A DNA stretch of 64,000 bases from Catelliglobosispora koreensis DSM 44566 (GCF_000379685.1 NZ_KB903250.1:310624-374623), one strand, 5' to 3'. Positions 8,476 through 16,790 are shown, counted from the first letter of the stretch. The notes: a model not told the origin generated them from the sequence alone. A program made the numbers and translations.

Positions 8476-9279
8476 CTACCGTCGCTTTTGGACAGCCGCG
8501 GATGCCAATAGCTTCATGGCATAGGGCGCGTCGTGGGCGAGATAGCGCCCGGCGAGACGGCCGGGTTCTTTAGCTAGGCGGTGTGCCCACTCGAGCCCTG
8601 ATCGCTGCATCCAGAACGGTGCGCGCCTTTGCTGTCCCGCGACAAATCCGACCGCGGCTCCGCAGCCAAGAAACCAGGCCTCAGGCAACTCCGGGCGCAG
8701 GTCAGAGATGACACGCTCCTGCTTGGGGAATCCGATGCCCACGTAGACGAAATCCGGCTCTGCATCGATAACTTTGTCAAGCACGTTCGCGTATGTGTCG
8801 GGGTCATGTTCGAAACCGAAGTCCGGAGCGTGATGCCCGGCGATCTGCAGCCCTGGGCACGACGCCGCTAACGCTGCGGCGGCTCGTTCGGCACCGTCAT
8901 ACATGGGCGCGGGCGCGCCACCGAGCACATAGACCGACTTCCTCGCCCGGCCAAGCGCCGCGCTGAGCGTCCAGATCAGGCCCGAGCCGGTCACGCGTTC
9001 CGGCAACGGCGTGCCCGCGAGACGGCTCGCCCACACCAGCGGCATGCCATCGGCAACGATCAGCGTCGCGTCGCTAAGAAAGCCCCTCACCTCGGCACCG
9101 ATGCGCCCGTGAGCGCTAGCCAGCCGCAAAATATCGACGTTGGGCGTGACGATCCGCCCACCTTTGCCCTCAGCAAGTGCCGTGAGCACCCGGTCAGCCA
9201 CAGTTTCTTCCGTTACCGCGTCAAACCACTCCCCGCCGATGCGCACCCGGCGGCCGTAGACAGTACCGGCAAAACTCAT
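8476..9279 (-). CDS. WecG/TagA/CpsF-family glycosyltransferase
   Basis: A 267-residue protein with the full family pattern: TPNVDILRLA, then VADGMPLVWASRLAGTPLPERVTGSGL, YVLGGAP, and DFVYVGIGFPKQERV near the C-terminus. Members (GT26) transfer N-acetylmannosamine or similar sugars to undecaprenyl-linked acceptors, an early membrane step in teichoic acid, ECA or exopolysaccharide synthesis. It runs opposite to the neighbouring genes, converging on the PRC-barrel gene with a one-base gap and diverging from the second sulfotransferase across only 36 bases. Confidence 0.88.
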   Translation of the reverse strand: MSFAGTVYGRRVRIGGEWFDAVTEETVADRVLTALAEGKGGRIVTPNVDILRLASAHGRIGAEVRGFLSDATLIVADGMPLVWASRLAGTPLPERVTGSGLIWTLSAALGRARKSVYVLGGAPAPMYDGAERAAAALAASCPGLQIAGHHAPDFGFEHDPDTYANVLDKVIDAEPDFVYVGIGFPKQERVISDLRPELPEAWFLGCGAAVGFVAGQQRRAPFWMQRSGLEWAHRLAKEPGRLAGRYLAHDAPYAMKLLASAAVQKRR

Positions 9280-9292
9280 GAAAACGGACTTT

Positions 9293-9317
9293 ACAGACTA
9301 ATCGTTAGTAGGTCTGT
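9293..9317. promoter_or_regulatory. Dyad in the divergent 36-base gap, candidate operator
   Basis: The gap between the WecG-like gene and the second sulfotransferase contains a nested dyad: outer arms ACAGAC (9293-9298) and GTCTGT (9312-9317), inner arms CTAA and TTAG around TCG. It touches the GTG start at 9316. In so short a divergent gap, one bound regulator could control both genes. Function is inferred from symmetry only. Confidence 0.35.
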
Positions 9318-10809
9318 GAAGACGCGCGTGCTGTACATCGGCGGCCTGGGCCGCAGCGGGACCACCCTCATCGAACGGGTGCTTGGCGAACTGCCAGGCA
9401 TGTGTGCCCTAGGCGAGGTGGTGCATCTGTGGCAGCGGGACTTGCGGGACAACGAACGCTGCGGCTGCGGTTCGTCGTTCCACGACTGTAGCTTCTGGAC
9501 CGCTGTGGGCGACCTCGCCTTCGGTGGCTGGGCGCGCGTCGACGTGCACCGCATCTTGCAGCTGCAGGAGCTCGTCGAGCGCACGCGCCACATCCCCATG
9601 CTCGCCGCCGGGCACAAGCGTGACTTCAACGCGCTCGCCGTTGAGTACGCGGAGTATTACGCGGCCATCTATCAAGCCGCCGCGACGGTCAGCGGGGCGG
9701 CCGCCATCATCGACTCCTCCAAGCACAGCGCGCTGGCTTGGTGCCTGCGTTACAGCGAAGAGATTGATCTGCGGGTACTCCACGTCGTGCGCGACCCGCG
9801 TGGCGTCGCGTATTCGTGGACCAAAACCGTGGCTCGCCCGGAAACCGACGGCCGCTCTGAGATGACGCGCTACACGCCCGCTCGCAGCGCGGTTTTGTGG
9901 AACGCGCACAACGCCGCCTTCGGTTTGCTGCGGCAACGTGGAGTGGCGGTGCGGCGCTTGCGGTACGAGGATTTCCTAGCCGATCCGCGCGGCACCGTGG
10001 ACAAAGTCGCCGCGTTCGCTGGGCTGGACACGTCAACCGCCGAGCTGTCGTTCCTCGGGTCGGGCTCTGTCCAGTTAGGACAGTGCCACAGCGCGGCCGG
10101 AAACCCCATGCGCTTCACCGTCGGCGAGGTCCCGCTGCGCCCCGACGACGCCTGGCGCACCGCCCTGCCCCCACGCCAGCGAGCCATCGTCGGAGCCGTC
10201 TGCGCGCCGCTCCTGCGCACCTATGGCTATCCCCTATCCAGCTCGGCACCCTTCCCCCGCATTCCCGTCACCGCCACGTCGCGCCCTTCCCGCCCCACCT
10301 TCGCTTCCCCTCCGCCTTCTTCTCTTTCACCCACTTCCCTTTCCCACGACCCCGTTTCGTCCGGGCCACCTTCCCTTTCCGCCGAGCCACTTAGCGCGCA
10401 TGCCGGCTCGCCCGCTTCGCCGTCGGCCACAAGCCCCGGCACGCTCGCAACTGATGGCGCTCCTACTGAGCCGAATGCTGGCGTTGCACCGCACTCGTTC
10501 GCCGTTTCTGGCGGAGAGGGTGCATCCGCATCGGAGGGTGGTTCCTTTGAGGCGGTTACCGTTCCCGTCCCGCGTGTGGTTCCCGCTTCTCGTGCTTCTT
10601 CGCCCAGTGACGAGATGCTTGGTGGCGAAGAGGATTACGGGTTCGATGACGGCGAGCTGGTTCCGCTGCTTGATGAGCCACGGCCCTTGGGGCGTGATCA
10701 GAAGGCGGTTGGATCACGTCTAGACGGATCTGGATCACCGGAAAAGGAAACGGAGCCGGAAGAAGAGTGGCTGTCCGTGTGGGGACTTGAGGAAGAGGTA
10801 GCACGGTGA
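9316..10809 (+). CDS. Sulfotransferase with long low-complexity C-terminal tail
   Basis: The first 300 or so residues form a sulfotransferase: the phosphosulfate loop YIGGLGRSGTTLIERVL lies at the N-terminus and VLHVVRDPRGVAYSW binds the 3'-phosphate. The GTG at 9316, preceded by AGTAGG, places the P-loop-like motif near residue 10, normal for the family. After about residue 310 the protein changes to a Pro/Ser/Thr-rich stretch encoded by a pyrimidine-rich strand (about 10246-10380), then an acidic tail ending WLSVWGLEEEVAR. The last part contains a copy of the dispersed hairpin repeat. The tail is about 190 residues and looks disordered. The stop overlaps the GT2 gene start. Confidence 0.82.
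   Translation: MKTRVLYIGGLGRSGTTLIERVLGELPGMCALGEVVHLWQRDLRDNERCGCGSSFHDCSFWTAVGDLAFGGWARVDVHRILQLQELVERTRHIPMLAAGHKRDFNALAVEYAEYYAAIYQAAATVSGAAAIIDSSKHSALAWCLRYSEEIDLRVLHVVRDPRGVAYSWTKTVARPETDGRSEMTRYTPARSAVLWNAHNAAFGLLRQRGVAVRRLRYEDFLADPRGTVDKVAAFAGLDTSTAELSFLGSGSVQLGQCHSAAGNPMRFTVGEVPLRPDDAWRTALPPRQRAIVGAVCAPLLRTYGYPLSSSAPFPRIPVTATSRPSRPTFASPPPSSLSPTSLSHDPVSSGPPSLSAEPLSAHAGSPASPSATSPGTLATDGAPTEPNAGVAPHSFAVSGGEGASASEGGSFEAVTVPVPRVVPASRASSPSDEMLGGEEDYGFDDGELVPLLDEPRPLGRDQKAVGSRLDGSGSPEKETEPEEEWLSVWGLEEEVAR
10670..10738 (+). repeat. Dispersed hairpin repeat, copy R1 (inside coding sequence)
   Basis: This segment aligns with the intergenic copies at about 26.7 and 50.1 kb through CGTGATCA, GGATCACGTCT and the closing TGGATCA in the same order and nearly the same spacing. 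It is more diverged (inner arms GCGTGATCAG and GGATCACGTC) and lies in frame within the tail of the second sulfotransferase. Confidence 0.6.
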
Positions 10810-11714
10810 GCGCGCCCAGTGTTGGCGTGGTCATCCCGACCCGGGACCGGCCGGAACTCTTGCGGCGCACCATCGCCGCGGTCCGTAAGCAGGACTATGC
10901 GGGGCAGGTGCGGATCATCGTGGTTTACGACCAGGAGGAGCCGGACTGGCGCCTGGCGACCAATGAAGAACCGGCCGTCATGGTGCTCGCGAACTGGCGT
11001 GACCCCGGCCTCGCGGGCGCGCGCAACACGGGAATCATGGCGCTCGACACCGATCTCGTCGCGTTCTGCGACGACGACGACGTGTGGCATCCCGAGAAGC
11101 TGAGCAAGCAAGTCGCTGCGCTCAAAGACGGTCTATTCGCCACGTGCTCGATTGAAGTCGAGTTCCAGGAACGTGTGCACCCGCGCCTCGCCGGCTGCGA
11201 AACCGTGACGGTTGATCAGCTAGCCCGGTCTCGCATGGCGATGCTGCACTCGTCGAGCTTTCTGGCGCGAAGGACAGAGTTGTTAAAGGACGGTGCGATT
11301 GGACCGGTCGCCGAGGACGCTCCCGGAAGCCAGAACGAAGACTGGGACCTGCTCATCCGGGCCGCTCGGGTGAGCCCCATCGTGCACGTGGACGAACCGC
11401 TCGTGCGAGTGTTGTGGGGTCGCACCAGCTTCTACGCCAACGAGTACAGCACGAAGATCTCAAGTCTGCGCTGGATGATGGCGCGGCATCCCGAGATCGC
11501 GGGCTGCCCGCCGGGCGCGGCACGGGTTTATGGGCAGCTGGCCTGCTGGTCGGTCGCGGCCGGGGATCGCAAGAACGCGTGGCGCTGGACCAAACAGACC
11601 GTCAAGGCCAACTGGCGTGAGCCGAGGGCGGTCATCGCGCTGGCCGCGCTCAGCCGGGTCACGAGTGTCGAGCGAGTGCTCGGGAGCCTGCACAAACGTG
11701 GGCATGGCATCTAA
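10806..11714 (+). CDS. Family 2 glycosyltransferase
   Basis: A 302-residue GT-A-fold enzyme. It opens with SVGVVIPTRDRPELLRRTI, has GLAGARNTGI, and the metal-binding acidic cluster AFCDDDDVWHPEK near residue 80, followed later by NEDWDLLIRA. GT2 enzymes add sugars from nucleotide donors to growing glycans. No membrane segments are evident, so it probably acts at the cytoplasmic face. The start GTG overlaps the preceding stop, tying it to the sulfotransferase gene. Confidence 0.85.
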   Translation: MSAPSVGVVIPTRDRPELLRRTIAAVRKQDYAGQVRIIVVYDQEEPDWRLATNEEPAVMVLANWRDPGLAGARNTGIMALDTDLVAFCDDDDVWHPEKLSKQVAALKDGLFATCSIEVEFQERVHPRLAGCETVTVDQLARSRMAMLHSSSFLARRTELLKDGAIGPVAEDAPGSQNEDWDLLIRAARVSPIVHVDEPLVRVLWGRTSFYANEYSTKISSLRWMMARHPEIAGCPPGAARVYGQLACWSVAAGDRKNAWRWTKQTVKANWREPRAVIALAALSRVTSVERVLGSLHKRGHGI

Positions 11715-11726
11715 TTGATCGTGCGC

Positions 11727-11742
11727 TATTATGTTGGAACAT
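11727..11742 (+). promoter_or_regulatory. Putative galT promoter -10 with overlapping palindrome
   Basis: TATTAT at 11727-11732 is a good -10 hexamer in the 49-base gap before galT. The palindrome ATGTTGGAACAT (11731-11742, arms ATGTT/AACAT) lies at the expected transcription start and could be an operator. No convincing -35 hexamer is visible. Confidence 0.4.
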
Positions 11743-11763
11743 GTTTGAAAGAGATGAGTTCCA

Positions 11764-12777
11764 GTGAAGCGCACTTCAATAGATCTTGCTGATGGGCGCG
11801 AGCTCATTTACTTCGACGAAGGTGACGACGCCGCGCGGGCGACGGTCGATCGGCGGGAGCTGCCAGCTCAAGGCGCCCCAGCGCAACTGCGCACCGACCC
11901 GTTGACCGGTGACGTCGTCGCCATCGCGGCGCACCGTCAGGCCCGCATCTTCTTGCCGCCCAGCAACGAGTGCCCACTGTGCCCGACCACGGGTGACTTC
12001 CTGACCGAGGTGCCCTCGGACAGCTATGACGTCGTGGTGTTCGAGAACCGCTTTCCTTCTTTCGCCGGCGAGACGGGCCGCTGCGAAGTCGTGTGCTTTT
12101 CTAGCGACCATGACGCCAGCTTCAAGGATCTAAGCGTCAGCCGGGTGCGCACGGTGCTGGACGCCCTGGCTGACCGCACCGCCGAGCTGTCTCGCCTGCC
12201 GCAAGTGGAGCAAGTGTTCTGCTTCGAGAACCGGGGCGTCGAAATCGGCGTGACGCTGCACCACCCGCACGGGCAGATCTACGCGTTTCCATACGTCACC
12301 CCGGTTACCCGTCGCTACCTGGAGCTGTGTGAGCAAGCGGGCGTGAACCTCTACGGTCAGATGCTGGAGCGTGAGCGCGCTGGCGAACGGGTTATCGCTA
12401 GCAACGAGCACTGGACGGCGTTCGTGCCCTATGCGGCGCGGTACCCGTACGAAATCCATCTCGCCCCGCATCGCCAAGTCGCCGACCACACTGAGCTGAC
12501 CGCCGAGGAGCGGGACAGCTGCGCCCCACTTTGGCTGGAGTTGACGCAGCGCCTGGACGGCCTCTTCGGCGTCGCGATGCCGTATATCGCCGCGTGGCAC
12601 CAGGCTCCCGTGCGGACGGGCCGCGACCTTTCCTGGCTCTACCTGCGGCTGTTCAGCGTGCGGCGAGCGCCCGGAAAGCTGAAATACCTCGCGGGCACCG
12701 AATCGGCCATGGGCGCCTGGATCAATGACATCTCGCCAGAACAAGCGGCCGCTGCGCTCCGGGAGGTAACCCTCTAA
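11764..12777 (+). CDS. galT: Galactose-1-phosphate uridylyltransferase
   Basis: A 337-residue HIT-superfamily enzyme that exchanges UMP between UDP-glucose and galactose-1-phosphate in the Leloir pathway. The zinc-site pair ECPLCP lies near residue 73, and the active-site motif LHHPHGQIYAFP near 172, where the second His of HPH is the nucleophile. The GTG start is preceded by a weak purine-rich site. No galK or galE is adjacent. Its location after the polysaccharide genes is consistent with a role in supplying sugar nucleotides, but it has its own promoter-like sequence. Confidence 0.92.
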   Translation: MKRTSIDLADGRELIYFDEGDDAARATVDRRELPAQGAPAQLRTDPLTGDVVAIAAHRQARIFLPPSNECPLCPTTGDFLTEVPSDSYDVVVFENRFPSFAGETGRCEVVCFSSDHDASFKDLSVSRVRTVLDALADRTAELSRLPQVEQVFCFENRGVEIGVTLHHPHGQIYAFPYVTPVTRRYLELCEQAGVNLYGQMLERERAGERVIASNEHWTAFVPYAARYPYEIHLAPHRQVADHTELTAEERDSCAPLWLELTQRLDGLFGVAMPYIAAWHQAPVRTGRDLSWLYLRLFSVRRAPGKLKYLAGTESAMGAWINDISPEQAAAALREVTL

Positions 12778-12786
12778 GTTGGTCTC

Positions 12787-13599
12787 ATGAGGATCGAGGC
12801 CGAACCAGGAGCCGAACTCGCCGTCCGCCACCGTGAAGGGGCGGGCCAGGCATTTTTGCTAGTGCATGGCCTATCCTCCAACGCGCTGTTGTGGGGCGAG
12901 ACAGCCGGGCACCTGGGCGGTCATCCCAGTTATGCCGTCGACTTGCGCAGCCACGGTCTGTCGTCAGTGCCCGACTCCGGCTATGACACCGCAACGGCAG
13001 CCGCCGACCTGGCTGTCGTCATCGAGACCCTGGGACTTGAGCGCCCGATCGTCGTGGGCCAGTCTTGGGGCGGCAACGTGGTCACACGCCTGGCTGCCAA
13101 ACACCCGGAACTCGTTGGTGCCATTGGGCTTGTCGACGGTGGCTGGATCGATCTGCCAGCGGTCTTCAGCGACTGGGAGGAGTGCCGCAAAGCGTTGCGG
13201 CCACCCGACATGAGCGATGTGCACGTCGACAAGCTGCGTTCCTGGATCACCAAATCGCACCCTGACTGGTCAGAGCAGGCGGTCGAGGCGACCGTCGGCA
13301 ACTTCCATGTCAACGCCGACGGGATGCTGGGGCGGCGCCTGTCCATCGAGCATCACCTGCAGATCCTGCGCTCCATGTGGGACGGTCCGCCGTGGGAGGA
13401 TTTGCCACTCATCACCGCACCGGTCCTCATGTTGCCCGCTTTGGCACCAACGGATCCCAAGGCGGAACGTGTGAGCAAGGCCGCGTCACTTTGCGCGAAC
13501 GCGCGCATTACCTGGTACCCCCAAAGCGATCATGATCTTCATGCCCAGCACCCGGAGCGACTCGCCAGCGACCTGTTGACCCTCGTGGAACCGCGATGA
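12787..13599 (+). CDS. Alpha/beta-fold hydrolase
   Basis: A 270-residue hydrolase with the oxyanion segment LLVHGLSSNALLW, nucleophile elbow VVGQSWGG (Ser), and a C-terminal SDHDLHAQHPE carrying the catalytic His. Length and motifs fit the soluble single-domain family (esterase, C-C hydrolase or lactonase types). It starts nine bases after galT and overlaps the next gene by four bases, so the three genes are likely co-transcribed. The substrate is not evident. Confidence 0.8.
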   Translation: MRIEAEPGAELAVRHREGAGQAFLLVHGLSSNALLWGETAGHLGGHPSYAVDLRSHGLSSVPDSGYDTATAAADLAVVIETLGLERPIVVGQSWGGNVVTRLAAKHPELVGAIGLVDGGWIDLPAVFSDWEECRKALRPPDMSDVHVDKLRSWITKSHPDWSEQAVEATVGNFHVNADGMLGRRLSIEHHLQILRSMWDGPPWEDLPLITAPVLMLPALAPTDPKAERVSKAASLCANARITWYPQSDHDLHAQHPERLASDLLTLVEPR

Positions 13600-14789
13600 C
13601 AAAACTGTTGGTAATCATGGGGTCTGGCGAGACCACCCCCACCATGATTAAGCCACACCGCCGCATTTTCGAGTCGCTGCCTGGCGATAGCGCGGTGTTG
13701 CTTGACACGCCATATGGCTTTCAGCTCAACGCTGATGAGATCAGTGCCCGCACGGTGGCCTATTTCGCGCAGAGTGTGGGCCGGCTCGTGAAAGTGGCGT
13801 CGTGGCGGGCGACTCCGCCAGCCGGGCTGGAGCGTGAACGGCCGCTGACCGCCTTGCGTAGCGCCAACTGGGTCTTCGCCGGCCCTGGATCACCTACGTA
13901 TGCGTTGCGCCAGTGGCGTGACACCGAATTGCCCTCGATGCTGACCGAAGCCGAGGCACTGGTGTTCGCGAGTGCGGCGGCGCTAACCCTTGGCTCACAT
14001 ACGATCCCCGTCTACGAGATTTACAAGGCCGGCCTGGATCCGTATTGGGAACCGGGACTGAATCTCTTCGAGCAGCTGACTGGCGTCCCCGCGGTGGTGA
14101 TTCCGCACTACGACAATGCCGAGGGCGGACACCACGACACCAGGTTCTGTTACCTGGGCGAGCCACGTCTGTCCTATCTGGAGCGTCAGTTGCCCGAAGG
14201 CACCCTGATCGTCGGCGTTGACGAGCACACCGCACTGATCTGCGACCTTGAAGCCGGCACGGCGACCGTGGTTGGCAACGGCGGCCTAACGCTGCGGCGA
14301 CAGGGCGAGAGTGTGCGGCACGAAACCGGTGCGGTTCTTCCGCTGACGCTCGACTCCCCGACGGGCACCTTTATCAGCGCTGTGCCGGTCATCGATGAGC
14401 CCGTGCACGAAGCCGCCTCGGTGCGCGAAGTCGCCGACGCCTGGGCAAAACGTTTCGACGAATGCCTTGGCGCCCAAGACGTCGACGGTTGTGTCTCGTC
14501 CATTTTGGAGCTAGAGCAGGCGATCACGGAGTGGACAGCCGACACCAACGTCTCCGACGATGCCGACCACGCGAGGGGCATCTTGCGCGGCATGATTGTG
14601 CGCGTCGGAGCACTTGGTTCGGGTGCGGTGCCGTTCGTCAGCCAGCTGGTCCAGTTGCGTGAGCAGGCCCGCGAGCGCAAGGATTTCGCCGCCGCCGATC
14701 AGATCCGGGTGGCTCTGGCCAACGGCGGCGTCGAGGTCAGGGACACTCCAGACGGTCCACAGTGGACGATCACTGACTTAGCAGGATAG
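13596..14789 (+). CDS. Peptidase S51/cyanophycinase-like domain fused to CysRS-type C-terminal domain
   Basis: The N-terminal 250 residues resemble the class-I-glutaminase-fold peptidase E/cyanophycinase group: VIMGSGETTPTM, AGPGSPTYALRQWRDTEL, a Ser-containing FASAAALTLG at the nucleophile position, and VGVDEHTAL. The C-terminal 110 residues match the tail of cysteinyl-tRNA synthetase: LREQARERKDFAAADQIR, then GGVEVRDTPDGPQW. No HIGH or KMSKS synthetase core is present. The combination is unusual; it could hydrolyse a peptide or amide bond while the CysRS-like part binds RNA or a partner. The family GxSAG motif is altered to ASAAA, so catalytic activity is not certain. Confidence 0.7.
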   Translation: MTKLLVIMGSGETTPTMIKPHRRIFESLPGDSAVLLDTPYGFQLNADEISARTVAYFAQSVGRLVKVASWRATPPAGLERERPLTALRSANWVFAGPGSPTYALRQWRDTELPSMLTEAEALVFASAAALTLGSHTIPVYEIYKAGLDPYWEPGLNLFEQLTGVPAVVIPHYDNAEGGHHDTRFCYLGEPRLSYLERQLPEGTLIVGVDEHTALICDLEAGTATVVGNGGLTLRRQGESVRHETGAVLPLTLDSPTGTFISAVPVIDEPVHEAASVREVADAWAKRFDECLGAQDVDGCVSSILELEQAITEWTADTNVSDDADHARGILRGMIVRVGALGSGAVPFVSQLVQLREQARERKDFAAADQIRVALANGGVEVRDTPDGPQWTITDLAG

Positions 14790-14976
14790 CCACAGCGGGC
14801 ACCGCGATCGCGGCGAAGATGAGGCTAGCGAACATCACGATGCGCTTTCGGCGCCGTGAACGGACAGCTTTGCGGGCCGCCGCGGTGCCCGGCGGGCGAA
14901 TGCGTCCCGTGGTCTCATCGAGGTATTCGGTGAACACATCTTCGACGAAATCGCCATCGAACTCTATCGTCATCAT
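14770..14976 (-). CDS. Small single-pass membrane protein coupled to ECF sigma factor
   Basis: A 68-residue protein: an acidic N-terminal part (DFVEDVFTEYLDE), a basic linker (RKAVRSRRRKR) and a C-terminal membrane segment (IVMFASLIFAAIAVPAVAIL). Its start overlaps the sigma-factor stop in ATGATGA, so expression is coupled. Charge and topology put the acidic part in the cytoplasm. That arrangement would suit a membrane tether or very small anti-sigma factor, but there is no recognisable anti-sigma domain. The 3' end overlaps the end of the convergent S51-like gene by 20 bases. Confidence 0.65.
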   Translation of the reverse strand: MMTIEFDGDFVEDVFTEYLDETTGRIRPPGTAAARKAVRSRRRKRIVMFASLIFAAIAVPAVAILLSQ

Positions 14977-15449
14977 TTCCCCCTCGACGCGAGCTGAGTA
15001 AACAGCGCGGACCGTCCCCGGGAGAGCCACGACTTCACCGTTCCCTCAGGCACGCCTTCTTGCTGAGCGATCTCCGCCACCGACAGATCGCCTATGTGAT
15101 GCAAAATTACGGCACGGCGCTGGTTTTCCGGGATGCCGGACAGTGCCCACACCAGGGCAACGCGTTCCGGCCCGGGGCCGACCTGGCTTTCCTCGCGCTG
15201 TTTGGCGAGGTAGGTGCGGGCGACTTTCTTATGCCGGTACTGGCTGGTCGCCAGGTTCCACGCGACGCGGCGCACCCAGGCGGCCGGGTCCTCGTAGGTG
15301 GAAACTTTCTTCCACCTGTCCAGAGCGCGGCAAAAGGCCTCCTGCACGACGTCCTGCGCCTGCTCAAGGTCACCGAAGTAGGCGTTGACTTGCAGCACCA
15401 GTTTCCGGAACTGAGCGGTGTAGAGGTCTTCGAAGTCCGGTGGGCTCAC
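14973..15449 (-). CDS. ECF-family RNA polymerase sigma factor (SigE-like group)
   Basis: A 158-residue sigma factor with region 2 (FEDLYTAQFRKLVLQVNAYFGDLEQAQDVVQEAFCRALDRWKKV) and region 4 helix-turn-helix (LSVAEIAQQEGVPEGTVKSWLSRGRSALF). Regions 1 and 3 are absent, as in group 4 factors. The GTG at 15449 follows an excellent GGAGG site; the frame stays open far upstream only because it is antisense to icd. Its stop overlaps the small membrane-protein gene. Regulation is probably through that partner or by cell-envelope signals, by analogy with other ECF factors. Confidence 0.88.
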   Translation of the reverse strand: MSPPDFEDLYTAQFRKLVLQVNAYFGDLEQAQDVVQEAFCRALDRWKKVSTYEDPAAWVRRVAWNLATSQYRHKKVARTYLAKQREESQVGPGPERVALVWALSGIPENQRRAVILHHIGDLSVAEIAQQEGVPEGTVKSWLSRGRSALFTQLASRGK

Positions 15450-15506
15450 CTTGTTCCTCCCCGCTGTGGGCTTGTCAGGCACAACACGAATTAGGCGGTC
15501 CCCGGG

Positions 15507-15541
15507 TTGCAACCATCTTTTTATCCAGTACGCTCGTACTG
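15507..15541 (+). promoter_or_regulatory. icd promoter with overlapping 16-base palindrome
   Basis: TTGCAA (15507-15512) and TACGCT (15529-15534) with a 16-base spacer form a plausible promoter for icd. The perfect palindrome CAGTACGCTCGTACTG (15526-15541) covers the -10 element. That is a classic repressor position, and the 7-base arms resemble TetR-type sites. The repressor is not identified. Confidence 0.5.
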
Positions 15542-15572
15542 CTAAGCCGCCTAAGCAAGGAGCCCATACGAC

Positions 15573-16790
15573 ATGGCGAAGATCAAGGTAAACAACCCGG
15601 TCGTCGAGCTCGACGGCGACGAGATGACCCGGATCATCTGGAAGCAGATCCGCGAGCAGCTGATCCTGCCATATCTCGATGTCGAGCTGGAGTACTACGA
15701 CCTGGGCATGGAGCACCGGGACGCTACCGACGACCAGGTGACCATCGACGCCGCCAACGCCATCAAGCGGCACGGTGTTGGCGTGAAGTGCGCCACGATT
15801 ACTCCGGATGAGGCCCGCGTCGAAGAATTCGGCCTCAAGAAGATGTGGAAGTCCCCGAACGGCACCATCCGTAACATCCTCGGCGGCGTGGTCTTCCGCG
15901 AGCCGATCATCATGAGCAACGTGCCGCGGCTCGTCCCGGGCTGGACCCAGCCGATCATCATCGGCCGTCACGCTCACGGCGACCAGTACAAGGCCACCGA
16001 CTTCGTGGTCCCCGGCCCCGGCAAGGTCACCATCAGCTTCCAGCCCGAAGACGGCAGCGAGCCGATGGAGTTCACGGTTGCCGACTTCCCCGGCGGCGGC
16101 GTCGCCATGGGGATGTACAACTTCGACGACTCCATTCGCGACTTCGCCCGCGCGTCGTTCCGCTACGGCCTGGCCCGCAACTACCCGGTCTACCTGTCGA
16201 CCAAGAACACCATCCTCAAGGCCTACGACGGCCGCTTCAAGGACCTGTTCGCCGAGGTCTTCGACGCCGAGTTCGCCGACCAGTTCAAGGCCGCCGGCAT
16301 CACCTACGAGCACCGGCTCATCGACGACATGGTCGCCGCCGCGCTCAAGTGGGAGGGTGGCTTCGTCTGGGCTTGCAAGAACTACGACGGTGACGTGCAG
16401 TCCGACACCGTGGCCCAGGGCTTCGGCTCGCTCGGCCTGATGACCTCCGTGCTCATGACGCCCGACGGCAAGACCGTCGAGGCCGAGGCAGCGCACGGCA
16501 CGGTCACCCGGCACTACCGTCAGTGGCAGAAGGGCGAGAAGACCTCCACCAACCCGATCGCCTCGATCTTCGCCTGGACCCGTGGCCTGGCCCACCGTGG
16601 CAAGCTCGACGGCACGCCGGAGGTCACCAACTTCGCTGACACGCTGGAGCAGGTCATCATCGACACCGTCGAAGGCGGAGCGATGACCAAGGACCTGTCG
16701 CTGCTCATCTCGAAGGATGCGCCGTGGCAGACCACCGAGGAGTTCATGAACACCCTCGACCAAAACCTCGCCCAGCGCCTCGGCAAGTAG
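15573..16790 (+). CDS. icd: NADP-dependent isocitrate dehydrogenase
   Basis: A 405-residue enzyme of the dimeric, eukaryote-like type: [23 protein letters not shown], the isocitrate-binding [13 protein letters not shown], and [16 protein letters not shown] near the coenzyme site. It oxidises isocitrate to 2-oxoglutarate in the TCA cycle in the cytoplasm. AAGGAG lies at good distance from the ATG. It is monocistronic, with a palindrome over its promoter and a strong terminator behind it. Codon use is more GC-biased than that of its neighbours, as expected for a highly expressed gene. Confidence 0.96.
   Translation: MAKIKVNNPVVELDGDEMTRIIWKQIREQLILPYLDVELEYYDLGMEHRDATDDQVTIDAANAIKRHGVGVKCATITPDEARVEEFGLKKMWKSPNGTIRNILGGVVFREPIIMSNVPRLVPGWTQPIIIGRHAHGDQYKATDFVVPGPGKVTISFQPEDGSEPMEFTVADFPGGGVAMGMYNFDDSIRDFARASFRYGLARNYPVYLSTKNTILKAYDGRFKDLFAEVFDAEFADQFKAAGITYEHRLIDDMVAAALKWEGGFVWACKNYDGDVQSDTVAQGFGSLGLMTSVLMTPDGKTVEAEAAHGTVTRHYRQWQKGEKTSTNPIASIFAWTRGLAHRGKLDGTPEVTNFADTLEQVIIDTVEGGAMTKDLSLLISKDAPWQTTEEFMNTLDQNLAQRLGK

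Noticed and set aside
15450-16763. Long open minus-strand frame upstream of the sigma factor
   Set aside because: It is antisense to icd, has no domain or codon signature, and the sigma factor has a perfect ribosome-binding site at 15449. It is a GC-rich shadow frame.
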